This document shows, piece after piece, positions 50,792-60,621 of a stretch of 64,000 nucleotides of DNA (position 1 is the first letter of the stretch; every line of letters begins with the position of its first letter). Under the pieces are notes generated by a model. The model searched no databases and was not told the origin of the DNA. It saw nothing but the letters and a program-made list of their open reading frames with translations. This stretch comes from Actinomadura flavalba DSM 45200 (lineage in GTDB: Bacteria; Actinomycetota; Actinomycetes; Streptosporangiales; Streptosporangiaceae), in contig NZ_KB894103.1 of the NCBI RefSeq assembly GCF_000374305.1, forward strand, positions 1 to 64,000, written 5' to 3'. The translations under genes were made by a program, and so were the position numbers.

Positions 50792-51628
50792 TCAGGCCGA
50801 CTTGCGGGAGCGGGACTTGCTCGCCGGCTTCTTGGCGGCGGGCTTCTTGTCGCCGCGGCTCTGCTTGGCGGCCTCGACGCTGGCGCGCAGGGCGCTGAGC
50901 AGGTCGGCGGCCGGGGCCTCGTCGGTCGCGGGCTCGGGACGGGTGACCTCGCGGCCCTCGATCTTGGCCTCGATGACGGCTTCCAGGGCCTCGCGGTAGG
51001 CGTCCTTGTACTGCGAAGGGTCGAAGTCGCCCGACATGGAGTCGATCAGCGACGTCGCCATCGTCAGCTCCTGCTTGCGGACCTCGATGTCCTCGCCGAG
51101 GAACGCGAAGTCGGGCGCGCGGACCTCGTCGGGCCACAGCATCGTCTCCAGCACGAACACGCCCTCGCGGACGCGCAGCGTCGCCAGCGACTCGCGCTGC
51201 CGCAGCGCGACCTTGACGATCGCGACCTGGCCCGAGTCGTCCAGCGCGTTCCGCAGCAGCACGTACGGCTTGGTGCCCTGCTTGTCGGGTTCGAGGTAGT
51301 ACGACTTGGCGAAGTAGATCGGGTCGACCTCTTGCGACTCCACGAACTGGAGCACGTCGATCTGGCGGCTGGACGTGAGCGGCAGGTCGGCGAAGTCCTC
51401 GTCGGTGAGCACGACGACCTCGCCGTCGGACAGCTCGTAGCCCTTGGCGATCTCGGCGTAGGGCACCTCCTCGCCGTCCACCGAGCAGACGCGCTTGTAC
51501 CGGATGCGGCCCCCGTCGGTGCGGTGCACCTGGTGGAACGACACGTCCTTCTGGCTGGTGGCGGCGTACACCTTCACCGGGATGGTGACCAGCCCGAACG
51601 AGATGGCGCCCTTCCAGATGCTGCGCAT
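50792..51628 (-). CDS. ku: Ku protein (bacterial NHEJ end-binding)
   Basis: This 278-residue Ku begins RSIWKGAISFGLVTIPVKVY, the standard bacterial opening. It keeps the core barrel motifs (RIRYKRVC, LTDEDFADLP, IDVLQFV, YYLEPDKQG) and ends with a Lys-rich tail (KKPAAKKPASKSRSRKSA). The homodimer rings DNA ends and recruits the ligase and polymerase; the tail helps DNA binding. It is divergent from the ligase gene with a 92-nt gap, so the repair genes share a promoter region. Confidence 0.96.
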   Translation of the reverse strand: MRSIWKGAISFGLVTIPVKVYAATSQKDVSFHQVHRTDGGRIRYKRVCSVDGEEVPYAEIAKGYELSDGEVVVLTDEDFADLPLTSSRQIDVLQFVESQEVDPIYFAKSYYLEPDKQGTKPYVLLRNALDDSGQVAIVKVALRQRESLATLRVREGVFVLETMLWPDEVRAPDFAFLGEDIEVRKQELTMATSLIDSMSGDFDPSQYKDAYREALEAVIEAKIEGREVTRPEPATDEAPAADLLSALRASVEAAKQSRGDKKPAAKKPASKSRSRKSA

Positions 51629-51720
51629 GATCGCCGCATACCCGGGCCGATCCCCCGGTTAGACCACGATTGGTTCTGCATCCTTTTTCCGGGACGCCCG
51701 CGCGGGGTACACCTCCGGGC

Positions 51721-52698
51721 ATGAGCCTGCCGTGGCCGGTCGAGCCGATGACGGCCGTCGCCGGCGATCTTCCCGACGACAGTCTGAAATGGGCCTACGA
51801 ACTCAAGTGGGACGGCGTCCGCGCGGTGGCGCGCGCGGGCCCGGGCGGGGTGCGGGCGCTGGGCCGCTCCGGCGCCGACGTCACCCGCCGCTACCCCGAG
51901 CTGTCCTCGCTCGCCGACCTGCTGCCCGCCTACGACGCCGTCCTGGACGGCGAGATCGTCGCGTTCCGGAACGGCCACCCGAGCTTCGAGCGGCTCCAGC
52001 GCCGGATGCACCTCGAACGTCCCCCCGCCCGGCTCGTCCGCGAGGTGCCCGTCCGGTACGTCGTCTTCGACCTGCTCGGCCTGGACGGCCGGTCCCTGTT
52101 CGACCAGCCCTACACCGTGCGCCGCGCCCTGCTCGACGGGCTCGAACTCGGCGCGGCGGGCCCCGTCGAGGTGCCCCCCTACCTGGACGGCGGCGACGCC
52201 GCGCAGGTCACCGACCTGTTGCGGTTCACCCGCGAGCAGGGACTGGAGGGGCTGCTGGCCAAGCGGCTCGACTCGCCGTACCGGCCCGGCCGCCGGGTCG
52301 ACTTCTGGCGGAAGGTGAAGAACTTCCTGACCCGGGAGGCGATCGTCTGCGGCTGGCAGCCCGGCCGGGGCCGCCGCGAGGGCGGCGTCGGCTCCCTGCT
52401 GCTCGGCGCCTACGACGACAAGGGCGGTCTGAGCTTTCTCGGCCATGTCGGCACGGGATTCACCGATCGCGGGCTGGACGAGCTGTACCGCCTGCTCTGG
52501 CCGCTTCGCCGTCCGGCGAGCCCTTTCGACGAGGCCGTCCCGCCCGACGTCGCCCGCGACGCCCAGTGGGTTGAACCGCGCCTGGTCGGGGACGTGGCCT
52601 ACAGCGCCCTGACCAGGGACGGGCGGCTGCGCTTCCCGTCGTGGCGGGGTCTGCGCGACGACAAGGAGCCCCACGAGGTGACCCGTGAGCAGCCGTGA
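51721..52698 (+). CDS. ATP-dependent DNA ligase (LigD-type ligase module, stand-alone)
   Basis: This 325-residue protein has the nucleotidyltransferase motif ELKWDGVRA (the Lys is the adenylated residue), ALGRSG, VLDGEIVAF, GLEGLLAKRLDS and FWRKVKNF, then an OB-fold. It matches the ligase part of LigD or LigC. The phosphoesterase domain of full LigD is not fused to it. TACACC lies 7 nt before the ATG, so the message may be leaderless. The gene overlaps the polymerase gene by 14 nt and works with Ku in end joining. Confidence 0.93.
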   Translation: MSLPWPVEPMTAVAGDLPDDSLKWAYELKWDGVRAVARAGPGGVRALGRSGADVTRRYPELSSLADLLPAYDAVLDGEIVAFRNGHPSFERLQRRMHLERPPARLVREVPVRYVVFDLLGLDGRSLFDQPYTVRRALLDGLELGAAGPVEVPPYLDGGDAAQVTDLLRFTREQGLEGLLAKRLDSPYRPGRRVDFWRKVKNFLTREAIVCGWQPGRGRREGGVGSLLLGAYDDKGGLSFLGHVGTGFTDRGLDELYRLLWPLRRPASPFDEAVPPDVARDAQWVEPRLVGDVAYSALTRDGRLRFPSWRGLRDDKEPHEVTREQP

Positions 52699-53590
52699 GA
52701 AGACGACCGTCGAGGTGGAGGGCCGCGAGCTGTCGCTGTCCAACCTCGACAAGGAGCTGTACCCGTCGTTCACCAAGGGCGAGGTGATCGACTACTACGC
52801 CCGGATCGCCCCGGTGCTGCTGCCGCACCTCGCGGCCCGCCCGGCGACGCGCAAGCGCTACCCCGACGGCGTGGACGGCGGCTCGTTCTTCGAGAAGAAC
52901 GCGCCCTCGCACACCCCCGGCTGGGTCCGCACGGTCACGATCCCGACGCCGGGCAGCTCGCGCGGCCGCGACACGCTCGACTTCGTCGTCGTGAACGACC
53001 TGCCGACGCTGGTGTGGCTCGCGAACCTGGCCGCGCTGGAGCTGCACATCCCGCAGTGGAAGGTCGGCCCGCGCGGCCGGCTGCACAGCCCCGACCTGCT
53101 CGTCTTCGACCTCGACCCGGGCGAGCCCGCGACGATCGCGCAGGCCCGCGAGGTGGCGTTCCTGCTCCGCGACGTGCTGGCCGCCTCCGGGCTCACCGCC
53201 TACGTCAAGACGAGCGGCAAGAAGGGCCTGCACCTGTACGTGCCGGTCAAGGAGAGCGACCGCACGTCCGAGTACGCCAAGACGGCGGCGCAGCGGCTCG
53301 CCGAGGAGCACCCGGCGCTCGTCGTGGCGAAGATGGAGCGCAAGCTGCGCAAGGGCAAGGTCTTCGTCGACTGGAGCCAGAACAACCCGGCCAAGACGAC
53401 CGTCGCCCCGTACTCGCTGCGCGCGGCGCCCGCCGCGTCGGTCTCCACGCCGGTCACCTGGGACGAGCTGGAGGCCGCGTCCACCCTGGCCGACCTCACG
53501 TTCTCCCCCGCCGACGTGCTCGCCCGCGTCGGGAAGGACGGCGACCTGCTGGCGCCGCTGCTGGAGGAGCACACCGCCGCCGTCCCCTGA
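52685..53590 (+). CDS. NHEJ polymerase/primase (LigD polymerase-domain protein)
   Basis: This 301-residue archaeo-eukaryotic primase-type polymerase has LSNLDKELYPSFTKGEVI at the start, the metal-binding pair in VFDLDPGE, TSGKKGLHLYVPV and the third acidic site in KVFVDWSQNN. It adds (ribo)nucleotides to broken ends before ligation. GTG 52685 overlaps the ligase gene, and GAGGTG lies 4 nt before it. Together with the ligase and Ku it makes a split version of LigD. Confidence 0.94.
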   Translation: MSSREKTTVEVEGRELSLSNLDKELYPSFTKGEVIDYYARIAPVLLPHLAARPATRKRYPDGVDGGSFFEKNAPSHTPGWVRTVTIPTPGSSRGRDTLDFVVVNDLPTLVWLANLAALELHIPQWKVGPRGRLHSPDLLVFDLDPGEPATIAQAREVAFLLRDVLAASGLTAYVKTSGKKGLHLYVPVKESDRTSEYAKTAAQRLAEEHPALVVAKMERKLRKGKVFVDWSQNNPAKTTVAPYSLRAAPAASVSTPVTWDELEAASTLADLTFSPADVLARVGKDGDLLAPLLEEHTAAVP

Positions 53591-53684
53591 GCGATGGCAC
53601 TCCAGTGTGACGAAAGCGCCACTCTCCGGCGTCCCCGTCCGCCACCATGGGGGCGCGGGGACGCACACGGAGGGGGACGACCAG

Positions 53685-55024
<1,340 letters not shown>

Positions 55025-55028
<4 letters not shown>

Positions 55029-55237
55029 GCGAGACGAACGGGATCGAACGCGGCGGAGCCGACCGGGAGCCGCCCGCCGACGACGCGCCGGAGGCCGACG
55101 CGGCCGAGCAGCGCGCGGGCCTCAACGGCGACGCCGAGCCGGCGCGCTGGCCCGAGGGCGTCCCGCTGGAGGCCGACGAGGGCGACGTGGCCGAGCAGAG
55201 CCACGAGATCGCGGACGGCGAGGAGGAGTACCGCTAG
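55025..55237 (+). CDS. Small acidic protein coupled to flavoenzyme
   Basis: This 70-residue, strongly acidic, probably disordered protein (GADREPPADDAPEADAAEQ, LEADEGDVAEQSHEIADGE) has no known domain. ATG 55025 overlaps the flavoenzyme stop in ATGA, so it is translationally coupled and probably a real partner. It could act as a chaperone, a redox-partner tether or a regulator; the sequence does not decide. Positions 55238-55430 hold the promoter region of the next gene and show no gene. Confidence 0.65.
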
Positions 55238-55430
55238 CCGTCGCGAACCGTCGGAAACGCCCGCGCGGCGGGCTCTTCCTGCGGTTCTGCCACGGGGGCG
55301 GGCGGCGGGCTGAGACGATGACCCCGGCGTGATGTTGGTGACCGGGAGGTTACCCGCGCGTAGACTGTGCACGTTGGTTCGCGCGACGGGTACCCCTTCC
55401 GTCGCACTGATTCGGTGATCGGAGTGTGTG

Positions 55431-56057
55431 GTGACCGCGACCCCGGACGCCCGCCCCCGTGGCACGCGACTGCCGCGGCTGGCGCGCCGCAGGCAGTTGC
55501 TCGGCGCGGCCCAGGAGGTGTTCGTCGCCCAGGGCTACCACGCCGCGGCGATGGACGAGATCGCCGAGCGGGCCGGGGTCAGCAAGCCCGTGCTCTACCA
55601 GCACTTCCCGGGCAAACTGGAGCTGTACCTGGCGCTGCTGGACGAGCACGCCGAGGCGCTGGTGAAGGCCGTCCGCGACGCGCTCGGCTCCACCTCCGAC
55701 AACAAGATGCGCGTGCAGGCCAGCATGCAGGCGTTCTACGACTTCGTCGCCGGTGACGGCGAGGCGTACCGGCTCGTCTTCGAGTCCGACCTGCGGAACG
55801 TGGCGCCGGTGCGCGCCCGCGTCGAGCGCGCCAACCAGCAGTGCGCCGAGATGATCGCCCAGGTGATCATGGAGGACACCGGCTGCCCGCAGGACGAGGC
55901 GCACCTGCTCGGCATGGGCCTGGTCGGCATGGCCGAGGTCTCGGCCCGGTACTGGCTGGGCGGCGGGCAGCAGCGCGCCATCTCCAAGGACACCGCCGAG
56001 TCGATCATCGCGCGGCTGGCGTGGCGCGGCATCTCCGGCTTCCCCCGCACGAACTGA
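55431..56057 (+). CDS. TetR-family regulator (Rv3208-like)
   Basis: This 208-residue regulator has a TetR DNA-binding domain (LGAAQEVFVAQGYHAAAMDE, IAERAGVSKPVLYQHFPGKLE) and a C-terminal ligand domain with DFVAGDGEAYRLVFESDLRN. It resembles the conserved M. tuberculosis Rv3208 group that precedes DUF3107. GGAG lies 6 nt before GTG 55431; GTG 55428 is too close to it. Its target is not evident, because no divergent gene or strong palindrome is seen. Confidence 0.9.
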   Translation: MTATPDARPRGTRLPRLARRRQLLGAAQEVFVAQGYHAAAMDEIAERAGVSKPVLYQHFPGKLELYLALLDEHAEALVKAVRDALGSTSDNKMRVQASMQAFYDFVAGDGEAYRLVFESDLRNVAPVRARVERANQQCAEMIAQVIMEDTGCPQDEAHLLGMGLVGMAEVSARYWLGGGQQRAISKDTAESIIARLAWRGISGFPRTN

Positions 56058-56189
56058 CGCGGGCGTCCCCGCCACGCGCCGGTGTTCGCTTCTGGCGAAC
56101 CGGCCGGCGCGCGGGACGCCTGTGCCCCGTGTCACTCTGGTAGCAGGCGAGCCCCGCCGTGCCACGGCGGGCCGGTGAGGGGAGAGCGC

Positions 56190-56420
56190 GTGCAGGTGCG
56201 CATCGGGGTTCAGTACGTGGCGCGGGAACTGGTCGTCGACACCGCGCAGAGCGCGGACGAGGTCCAGCAGGCGCTGACGACGGCGCTCGCGCTCGACGGC
56301 GGCGTCCTGGTCCTCCAGGACCGCAAGGGCGGGCGCGTCGTCGTCCCGGCCGCGCGGATCGGCTATCTGGAGTTCGGCGAGGACGAGGGCCGCTCGGTGG
56401 GCTTCGGCGGGTCCATCTAG
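56190..56420 (+). CDS. DUF3107 family protein (TB9.4-like)
   Basis: This 76-residue protein (VRIGVQYVARELVVDTAQSA, VLQDRKGGRVVVPAARIGYLEFG) is of the DUF3107 type, like M. tuberculosis Rv3208A. It folds as an ATP-binding-like mini-domain by prediction; no function is established. GTG 56190 follows GGGGAGA by 6 nt. It lies 132 nt after the TetR gene on the same strand, the same order as in mycobacteria. Confidence 0.9.
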   Translation: MQVRIGVQYVARELVVDTAQSADEVQQALTTALALDGGVLVLQDRKGGRVVVPAARIGYLEFGEDEGRSVGFGGSI

Positions 56421-56598
56421 CGCTTTACGGCGCCGATTTCAAGACCCGATACCACGGCGTTGACCTGCGCGGATCTCGGTGCGTGCGGGAATCGCGAAGG
56501 TCCTCCACGTTTCAACCGGACGACACGGGCATACCGATCACCGACCGAACGGTCGCGCCGCCCCGAGGTGCGACCCCGACGCGGAATGGTGATCGACA

Positions 56599-56886
56599 AT
56601 GGTCATGACGGTTCTCGGTTTCATCGTGGTGGGCGCCATCGTCGGTGCGCTGGCGCGGCTCATCATCCCCGGCCGTAACCCGATCGGCATCGTGCTGACG
56701 ATCCTCGTCGGTATCGTCGGCGCCGTCCTCGGCGGCGTCGTCGCCAACGCCCTCGGCGTCGGGAACGTGCTGGAGTTCGTGTTCGCGCTCGTGATCGCCG
56801 CCGTCGGTGTCGCCGCGCTCACCGCCCTCCAGCGTCCGAAGCACGGTGGCGCCGCCCGTGGCCGCCGCTTCGGCCGCAGCCACTGA
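56599..56886 (+). CDS. GlsB/YeaQ/YmgE-type stress membrane protein
   Basis: This 95-residue protein has three membrane helices: an opening FIVVGAIVGALARLIIPG, a second (IGIVLTILVGIVGAVLGG) and a third (VLEFVFALVIAAVGVAAL). Gly-rich packing is that of the transglycosylase-associated/GlsB family linked to acid and general stress. The tail is basic (RPKHGGAARGRR). ATG 56599 is the first of two Met; ATG 56605 is also possible. It stands alone, closed by a 20-bp stem terminator. Confidence 0.87.
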   Translation: MVMTVLGFIVVGAIVGALARLIIPGRNPIGIVLTILVGIVGAVLGGVVANALGVGNVLEFVFALVIAAVGVAALTALQRPKHGGAARGRRFGRSH

Positions 56887-56923
56887 CGTTCAGACATGAC
56901 GCGCCCGCCTCGCGCGGGCGCCG

Positions 56924-56966
56924 GGGAGCGACCCCCCGCCCGGACTCCGGGCGGGGGGTCGCTCCC
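56924..56966. terminator. Bidirectional terminator with 20-bp stem
   Basis: GGGAGCGACCCCCCGCCCGG (56924-56943) pairs perfectly with 56947-56966 around a 3-nt ACT loop, followed by GTTTC on the plus strand. It separates the GlsB-type gene from the convergent lipoprotein gene, whose stop is at 56970. Confidence 0.85.
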
Positions 56967-56969
56967 GTT

Positions 56970-57746
56970 TCACGTCCCGGTCGCGCCGGACGCGGCCAGG
57001 CGCCCGTACAGGGACGGGTTCAGCAGATCCTTGACCTTGGCGTAGGGCGCCTTGAAGGTGAAGTTGTTGCAGTCGGTCCCGGTCGTGGACCAGATCAGTT
57101 CGAGGCCGCCCGGGGCGAGCAGCAGCCCGGCCGGGGCCGGGGAGTCGGCCGGGTCGCCGTCGCGGCGGCCGGGGAACAGGTCGGCGCGGCGCAGCGGCTC
57201 CAGCTCGCAGTCGGCCCAGTCGCCGCGCGGACCGTCCAGCCGCTGCCAGAGCTGCGCCAGGCCCGGCGCGGTGAGGGTCTTCGCGGCCAGGACGTCCTCG
57301 GGGGTCAGCGCGCGCCCGGTCTTGGTGTCGACCGTGACCGGGACGGTCGGGAGCCCGCCCTCGCCCTCGAAGCAGGGCGCCATCTCGATCGCCGTGGCGG
57401 CCGACACCAGCTCGCCCTTGAGCCCGAAGCGCACCTTGCCCCGGATCTCGCTGGACCGGTCGCCGCACTCGGCCTTCTGCTCGGGCAGCAGCGTCGCCGC
57501 CGCCCAGGTGGCCGCCCACTCCAGCGGGGCGCGGAAGGCGTCGTTCACGCGCCGGGCCGCCGCCGCGTCCAGTCCCTGGACCTCCACGCGCTCGGCGCCG
57601 CGGAACACCACCTTCTGCGCGGGCCGGTCGGCGTTCTCGGCGACGACGACCGCGCGCGGCCCGTCGCCGCCGCCGTCCTCCCCTCCCCCGCACGCCGCCC
57701 CCGCCAGGAGAGCCGCCACCAGTACACCCGCCACGCGTGCCCGCAT
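56970..57746 (-). CDS. Lipoprotein of unknown function
   Basis: This 258-residue protein has a lipoprotein signal (VLVAALLAGAAC, lipobox LAGAAC, Cys19) and a GGGEDGGGDG linker. A globular part with several Cys follows (AECGDRSSE, APCFEGEGG, DWADCELE, GTDCNNFTF). It should be anchored on the outer face of the membrane. The phrase PVTVDTKTGRALTPEDVLA resembles DUF3298-type or RsiV-like beta-grasp modules, but this is weak. GGGGCGGA precedes ATG 57746. Upstream extensions exist in frame, but the lipobox fixes this start. Confidence 0.82.
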   Translation of the reverse strand: MRARVAGVLVAALLAGAACGGGEDGGGDGPRAVVVAENADRPAQKVVFRGAERVEVQGLDAAAARRVNDAFRAPLEWAATWAAATLLPEQKAECGDRSSEIRGKVRFGLKGELVSAATAIEMAPCFEGEGGLPTVPVTVDTKTGRALTPEDVLAAKTLTAPGLAQLWQRLDGPRGDWADCELEPLRRADLFPGRRDGDPADSPAPAGLLLAPGGLELIWSTTGTDCNNFTFKAPYAKVKDLLNPSLYGRLAASGATGT

Positions 57747-57950
57747 GTTCCGCCCCGATATCGCCTGCCGAATCTGCCGCCGACAAGGATGACAGGACCC
57801 GTCCGGGTTGCGCCCGGGACGTCCCGTCCCGGATGCTGGACAGGTGGCCGCATGCGGCCACGAAACGGAAAAAACGCCGGTGACATCGGTTCTGCGGGGC
57901 GTGCATGGAATACCCGCCGGGCGGGAACCGTTATCACCGGTGATCGGCCA

Positions 57951-57980
57951 TTGGTGCAAGGTTTCCAAGGTCGGTACACT
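57951..57980 (+). promoter_or_regulatory. Candidate promoter of the DEAD-box helicase gene
   Basis: TTGGTG (57951-57956) and TACACT (57975-57980) are -35 and -10 elements with an 18-nt spacer, giving a start near 57987. They lie 205-240 nt before the start codon, so the mRNA would have a long leader. Bases 57747-57950 show no gene. Confidence 0.6.
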
Positions 57981-57986
57981 GCGTCG

Positions 57987-58191
57987 CGGAGTGTGACCGC
58001 ACGCAGCCACAACGGGTGACTGCTTTCAACCCCTGACTGCGGTCGCCGGACAAACGACGGCTGGTCCCTCTCGCGCGAGCGCGCGGCCACGTCCCTGGAC
58101 GTGTGCGACCACCCGGCCGCGATCTCGCGGCCGGTCCGGGCGCAGCGCCGCGACCCCGAGTGAGGACCCCGCACTATGGAGGCTGAAAGCC
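57987..58191 (+). other. Structured 5' leader of the DEAD-box helicase gene
   Basis: The leader holds several perfect hairpins: CACGTCC/GGACGTG (58088-58094/58097-58103) and CCGGCCGCGA/TCGCGGCCGG (58113-58122/58125-58134, 2-nt loop). Further upstream are facing ACCGCA/TGCGGT elements. It ends with GGAGG (58178-58182). No uORF with a good ribosome binding site is seen. Such folded leaders are common on RNA-helicase genes that are autoregulated or cold-induced, but no specific element is recognised. Confidence 0.5.
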
Positions 58192-59748
58192 CTGACTACC
58201 TTTCGTGAACTCGGGGTCGTCCCCGAGATAGCAGACGCACTCGAAGCCGAAGGCATCGTGGACGCCTTCCCGATCCAGGAGCTGGCGCTCCCGATCGCGC
58301 TCGGCGGCCACGACATCATCGGCCAGGCGCGCACCGGCACCGGCAAGACGCTGGCGTTCGGCATCGCGCTCCTCCAGCGCAGCGAGCACGGCGGCAAGAA
58401 GCCGCAGGCGCTCGTCGTCGCTCCGACCCGCGAACTGGCGAGCCAGGTCACCGAAGACCTCGTGGTCGCCGGTGGCAAGCTCGGCTCCCGCGTCCTCGCC
58501 GTCTACGGCGGACGCGCCTACGAACCGCAGGTGCAGGCGCTGCGCGACGGCGTGGACGTCGTCGTCGGCACCCCCGGCCGGCTGCTCGACCTCGTCAAGC
58601 AGAAGCACCTCGACCTGTCCGAGGTCGGCACGCTCGTCCTGGACGAGGCCGACCGCATGCTCGACCTGGGCTTCCTGCCCGACATCGAGCGCATCATCGA
58701 GCGCATCCCGGCCAAGCGGCAGACGATGCTGTTCTCGGCGACGATGCCCGGCCCGATCGTGTCGCTGTCGCGGCGCTACCTCACCCGGCCGACGAACGTC
58801 CGCGCCGAGTCGCGGGACGAGTCCGAGGCCACGCCGCAGGTCGTCCAGCACGTCTGGCAGGCCCACCAGATGGACAAGCCCGAGCTGCTGGCCCGGGTGC
58901 TCCAGGCGCAGGGCCGCGGCCTGACCATGGTCTTCTGCCAGACCAAGCGCGCCTGCGACCGCGTCGCCGGCGACCTGGTCCAGCGCGGGTTCGACGCGGC
59001 CGCCGTGCACGGCGACCTCGGCCAGAGCCAGCGCGAGCGGGCGCTGCGCGCGTTCCGCAACGGCAAGATCGACGTGCTCGTCGCCACCGACGTCGCGGCC
59101 CGCGGGCTCGACGTGGACGACGTCACCCACGTGGTCAACTACGAGACGCCCGACAGCGCCGAGACCTACGTCCACCGCATCGGCCGCACCGGCCGCGCGG
59201 GCAAGGAGGGCACGGCGATCACGCTGATCGACTGGGGCGACCTTTCCCGGTGGAAGCTGATCAACGGCACGCTCGGGCTCGACTTCGCCGTCCCGGAGGA
59301 GACCTACTCCACCTCCGAGCACCTGTACGAGGTCCTGGGCATCCCCGCCGGAACCACCGGCACGCTGCCCAAGGCCAAGCGCGGCGAGCGCACCGGCCTG
59401 GAGTCCGAGGCGCTGGAGGACATCGGCGAGACCGGCCGCACGCGCAGCCCGGCCCGCCGGGAGCGCACGCCCGCCGAGGCCGCACCGGCCGCGGAGGAGC
59501 GTCCCGCGCGTCCCAAGCGCAAGCGCAACCGGAGCCGCACCCGGGGCGGCAAGACCGTCGCCGCCGGTACGGCCGCCGCGAGCGAGTCTCCGTCCGCGCC
59601 CGAACCGGCCGCCGCACCGGCGCCCGTCGCCGAGGCCGCTCCGGCCGCGTCCGGCGGCGACACGGTCGTCACCGAACGCAAGCGCGGCCGGTCCCGCCGC
59701 CGCACCCGCGCCGGTCAGCCGACCGAGCGCGACCCGTGGAACTCCTGA
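58192..59748 (+). CDS. rhlE: DEAD-box RNA helicase (RhlE-like) with probable CTG start
   Basis: This 518-residue helicase has the Q-motif TTFRELGVVPEIADALE ... FPIQE (3-30), motif I ARTGTGKT (46-53), PTRELA, VLDEADRML, SAT, and HRIGRTGRAG. A long basic/Ala-rich tail (KRKRNRSRTRGG) would bind RNA. The first ATG/GTG/TTG in frame is GTG 58258, which would remove most of the Q-motif. The CTG at 58192 has GGAGG 9 nt upstream and yields the family-typical start, so CTG is the likely start codon. It corresponds to Rv3211 and probably acts in ribosome assembly or mRNA decay. Confidence 0.88.
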   Translation: MTTFRELGVVPEIADALEAEGIVDAFPIQELALPIALGGHDIIGQARTGTGKTLAFGIALLQRSEHGGKKPQALVVAPTRELASQVTEDLVVAGGKLGSRVLAVYGGRAYEPQVQALRDGVDVVVGTPGRLLDLVKQKHLDLSEVGTLVLDEADRMLDLGFLPDIERIIERIPAKRQTMLFSATMPGPIVSLSRRYLTRPTNVRAESRDESEATPQVVQHVWQAHQMDKPELLARVLQAQGRGLTMVFCQTKRACDRVAGDLVQRGFDAAAVHGDLGQSQRERALRAFRNGKIDVLVATDVAARGLDVDDVTHVVNYETPDSAETYVHRIGRTGRAGKEGTAITLIDWGDLSRWKLINGTLGLDFAVPEETYSTSEHLYEVLGIPAGTTGTLPKAKRGERTGLESEALEDIGETGRTRSPARRERTPAEAAPAAEERPARPKRKRNRSRTRGGKTVAAGTAAASESPSAPEPAAAPAPVAEAAPAASGGDTVVTERKRGRSRRRTRAGQPTERDPWNS

Positions 59749-59759
59749 AGTCCCACCTG

Positions 59760-59798
59760 ACCGCGACTGCGGGATCACGGCCCACGTGATCTCGCGGT
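59760..59798 (+). terminator. Terminator after rhlE
   Basis: An outer ACCGCGA/TCGCGGT (59760-59766/59792-59798) and an inner GATCACG/CGTGATC (59773-59779/59785-59791) form a nested hairpin, 12 nt after the stop. Confidence 0.65.
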
Positions 59799-59839
59799 TG
59801 CCCCGCAGGAACCCCCGTTCCGGGACGTTCCAGCGCAGA

Positions 59840-59867
59840 CCGGGGCGCAGCGCTCAGCGCGCCCCGG
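59840..59867. terminator. Second hairpin between rhlE and GDPD
   Basis: CCGGGGCGC (59840-59848) pairs with GCGCCCCGG (59859-59867) around a 10-nt loop, 10 nt before the stop of the convergent GDPD gene. Confidence 0.6.
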
Positions 59868-59877
59868 CCCGTCGCGC

Positions 59878-60552
59878 TCACGCGCGACGGAGGCGCAGTG
59901 CCGTCTTCGGGTGGTCGGTGACCAGCACCGCCACCCGGGGATCGTGCAGGAACCGGCGCATCGTCCGTTCCGCGTTGACCGTCCAGACCATGGCCGGATA
60001 GCCCGCTCGCGCGCACTGCCCCAGAACGCCCACCCGCGCCAGCCGATGGTTGAGTGCGACCAGATCCGCGCCGGACGCGCGCAACGCCCGCAGCGGCGCC
60101 AGATCGCCCACGACGCCGGGATCGCGCCAGTTCCGCCCGACCGACAGGGCCGCCCGCGTCCCGGGGAACTCCCGTTTGAGCGCCGCGATCAGCGCGACGT
60201 CACCGGTGGTGACGATGAACCCGTCCGGCCCGAGCGTCTCCGTCGCCAGCTCGACGACCTCCCGCCCCACACCGGGCTCCTTCACGTCCAGATGGGCGCG
60301 GGCGCGGCCCGCGATCACCGCCAGCGCCTCGGGGACCGTGACGACCGGGCGGCCGGACAGCTCGCGCAGGCGCGTCCGGTCGAGTTCGGCGACGGGTCTG
60401 CCCCGGACCGCCGCGTCGTGCTGGACGACCAGGTGCCCGTCCCCCGCGCGGCGCACGTCGATCTCGACGTACTCGGCGCCGGTGGCGGCCGCGTCGCGCA
60501 GGCCGGTGTGACCGGCGGTGTCGCGGCGATGGGCGGAGATCTCCGGTGCCAC
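59878..60552 (-). CDS. Glycerophosphodiester phosphodiesterase
   Basis: This 224-residue TIM-barrel protein has the N-terminal SAHRRDTAG (His-Arg pair), metal-site EIDVRRAGDGHLVVQHD (Glu, Asp and catalytic His), and HLDVKEPG. GDPDs split glycerophosphodiesters into glycerol-3-phosphate and an alcohol. The usual HRG at the start is HRR here, and the enzyme is on the short side, but active-site residues are present. The start is GTG 60552. It is cytoplasmic, with no signal peptide. It is divergent from the alpha/beta hydrolase, with 69 nt between. Confidence 0.9.
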   Translation of the reverse strand: MAPEISAHRRDTAGHTGLRDAAATGAEYVEIDVRRAGDGHLVVQHDAAVRGRPVAELDRTRLRELSGRPVVTVPEALAVIAGRARAHLDVKEPGVGREVVELATETLGPDGFIVTTGDVALIAALKREFPGTRAALSVGRNWRDPGVVGDLAPLRALRASGADLVALNHRLARVGVLGQCARAGYPAMVWTVNAERTMRRFLHDPRVAVLVTDHPKTALRLRRA

Positions 60553-60621
60553 GTCCCGGACGCTACCACCGAACCTTCTTCACCGGTGTTCTCGCGGCGG
60601 TATTTAGTATGGTGGCGCTCT

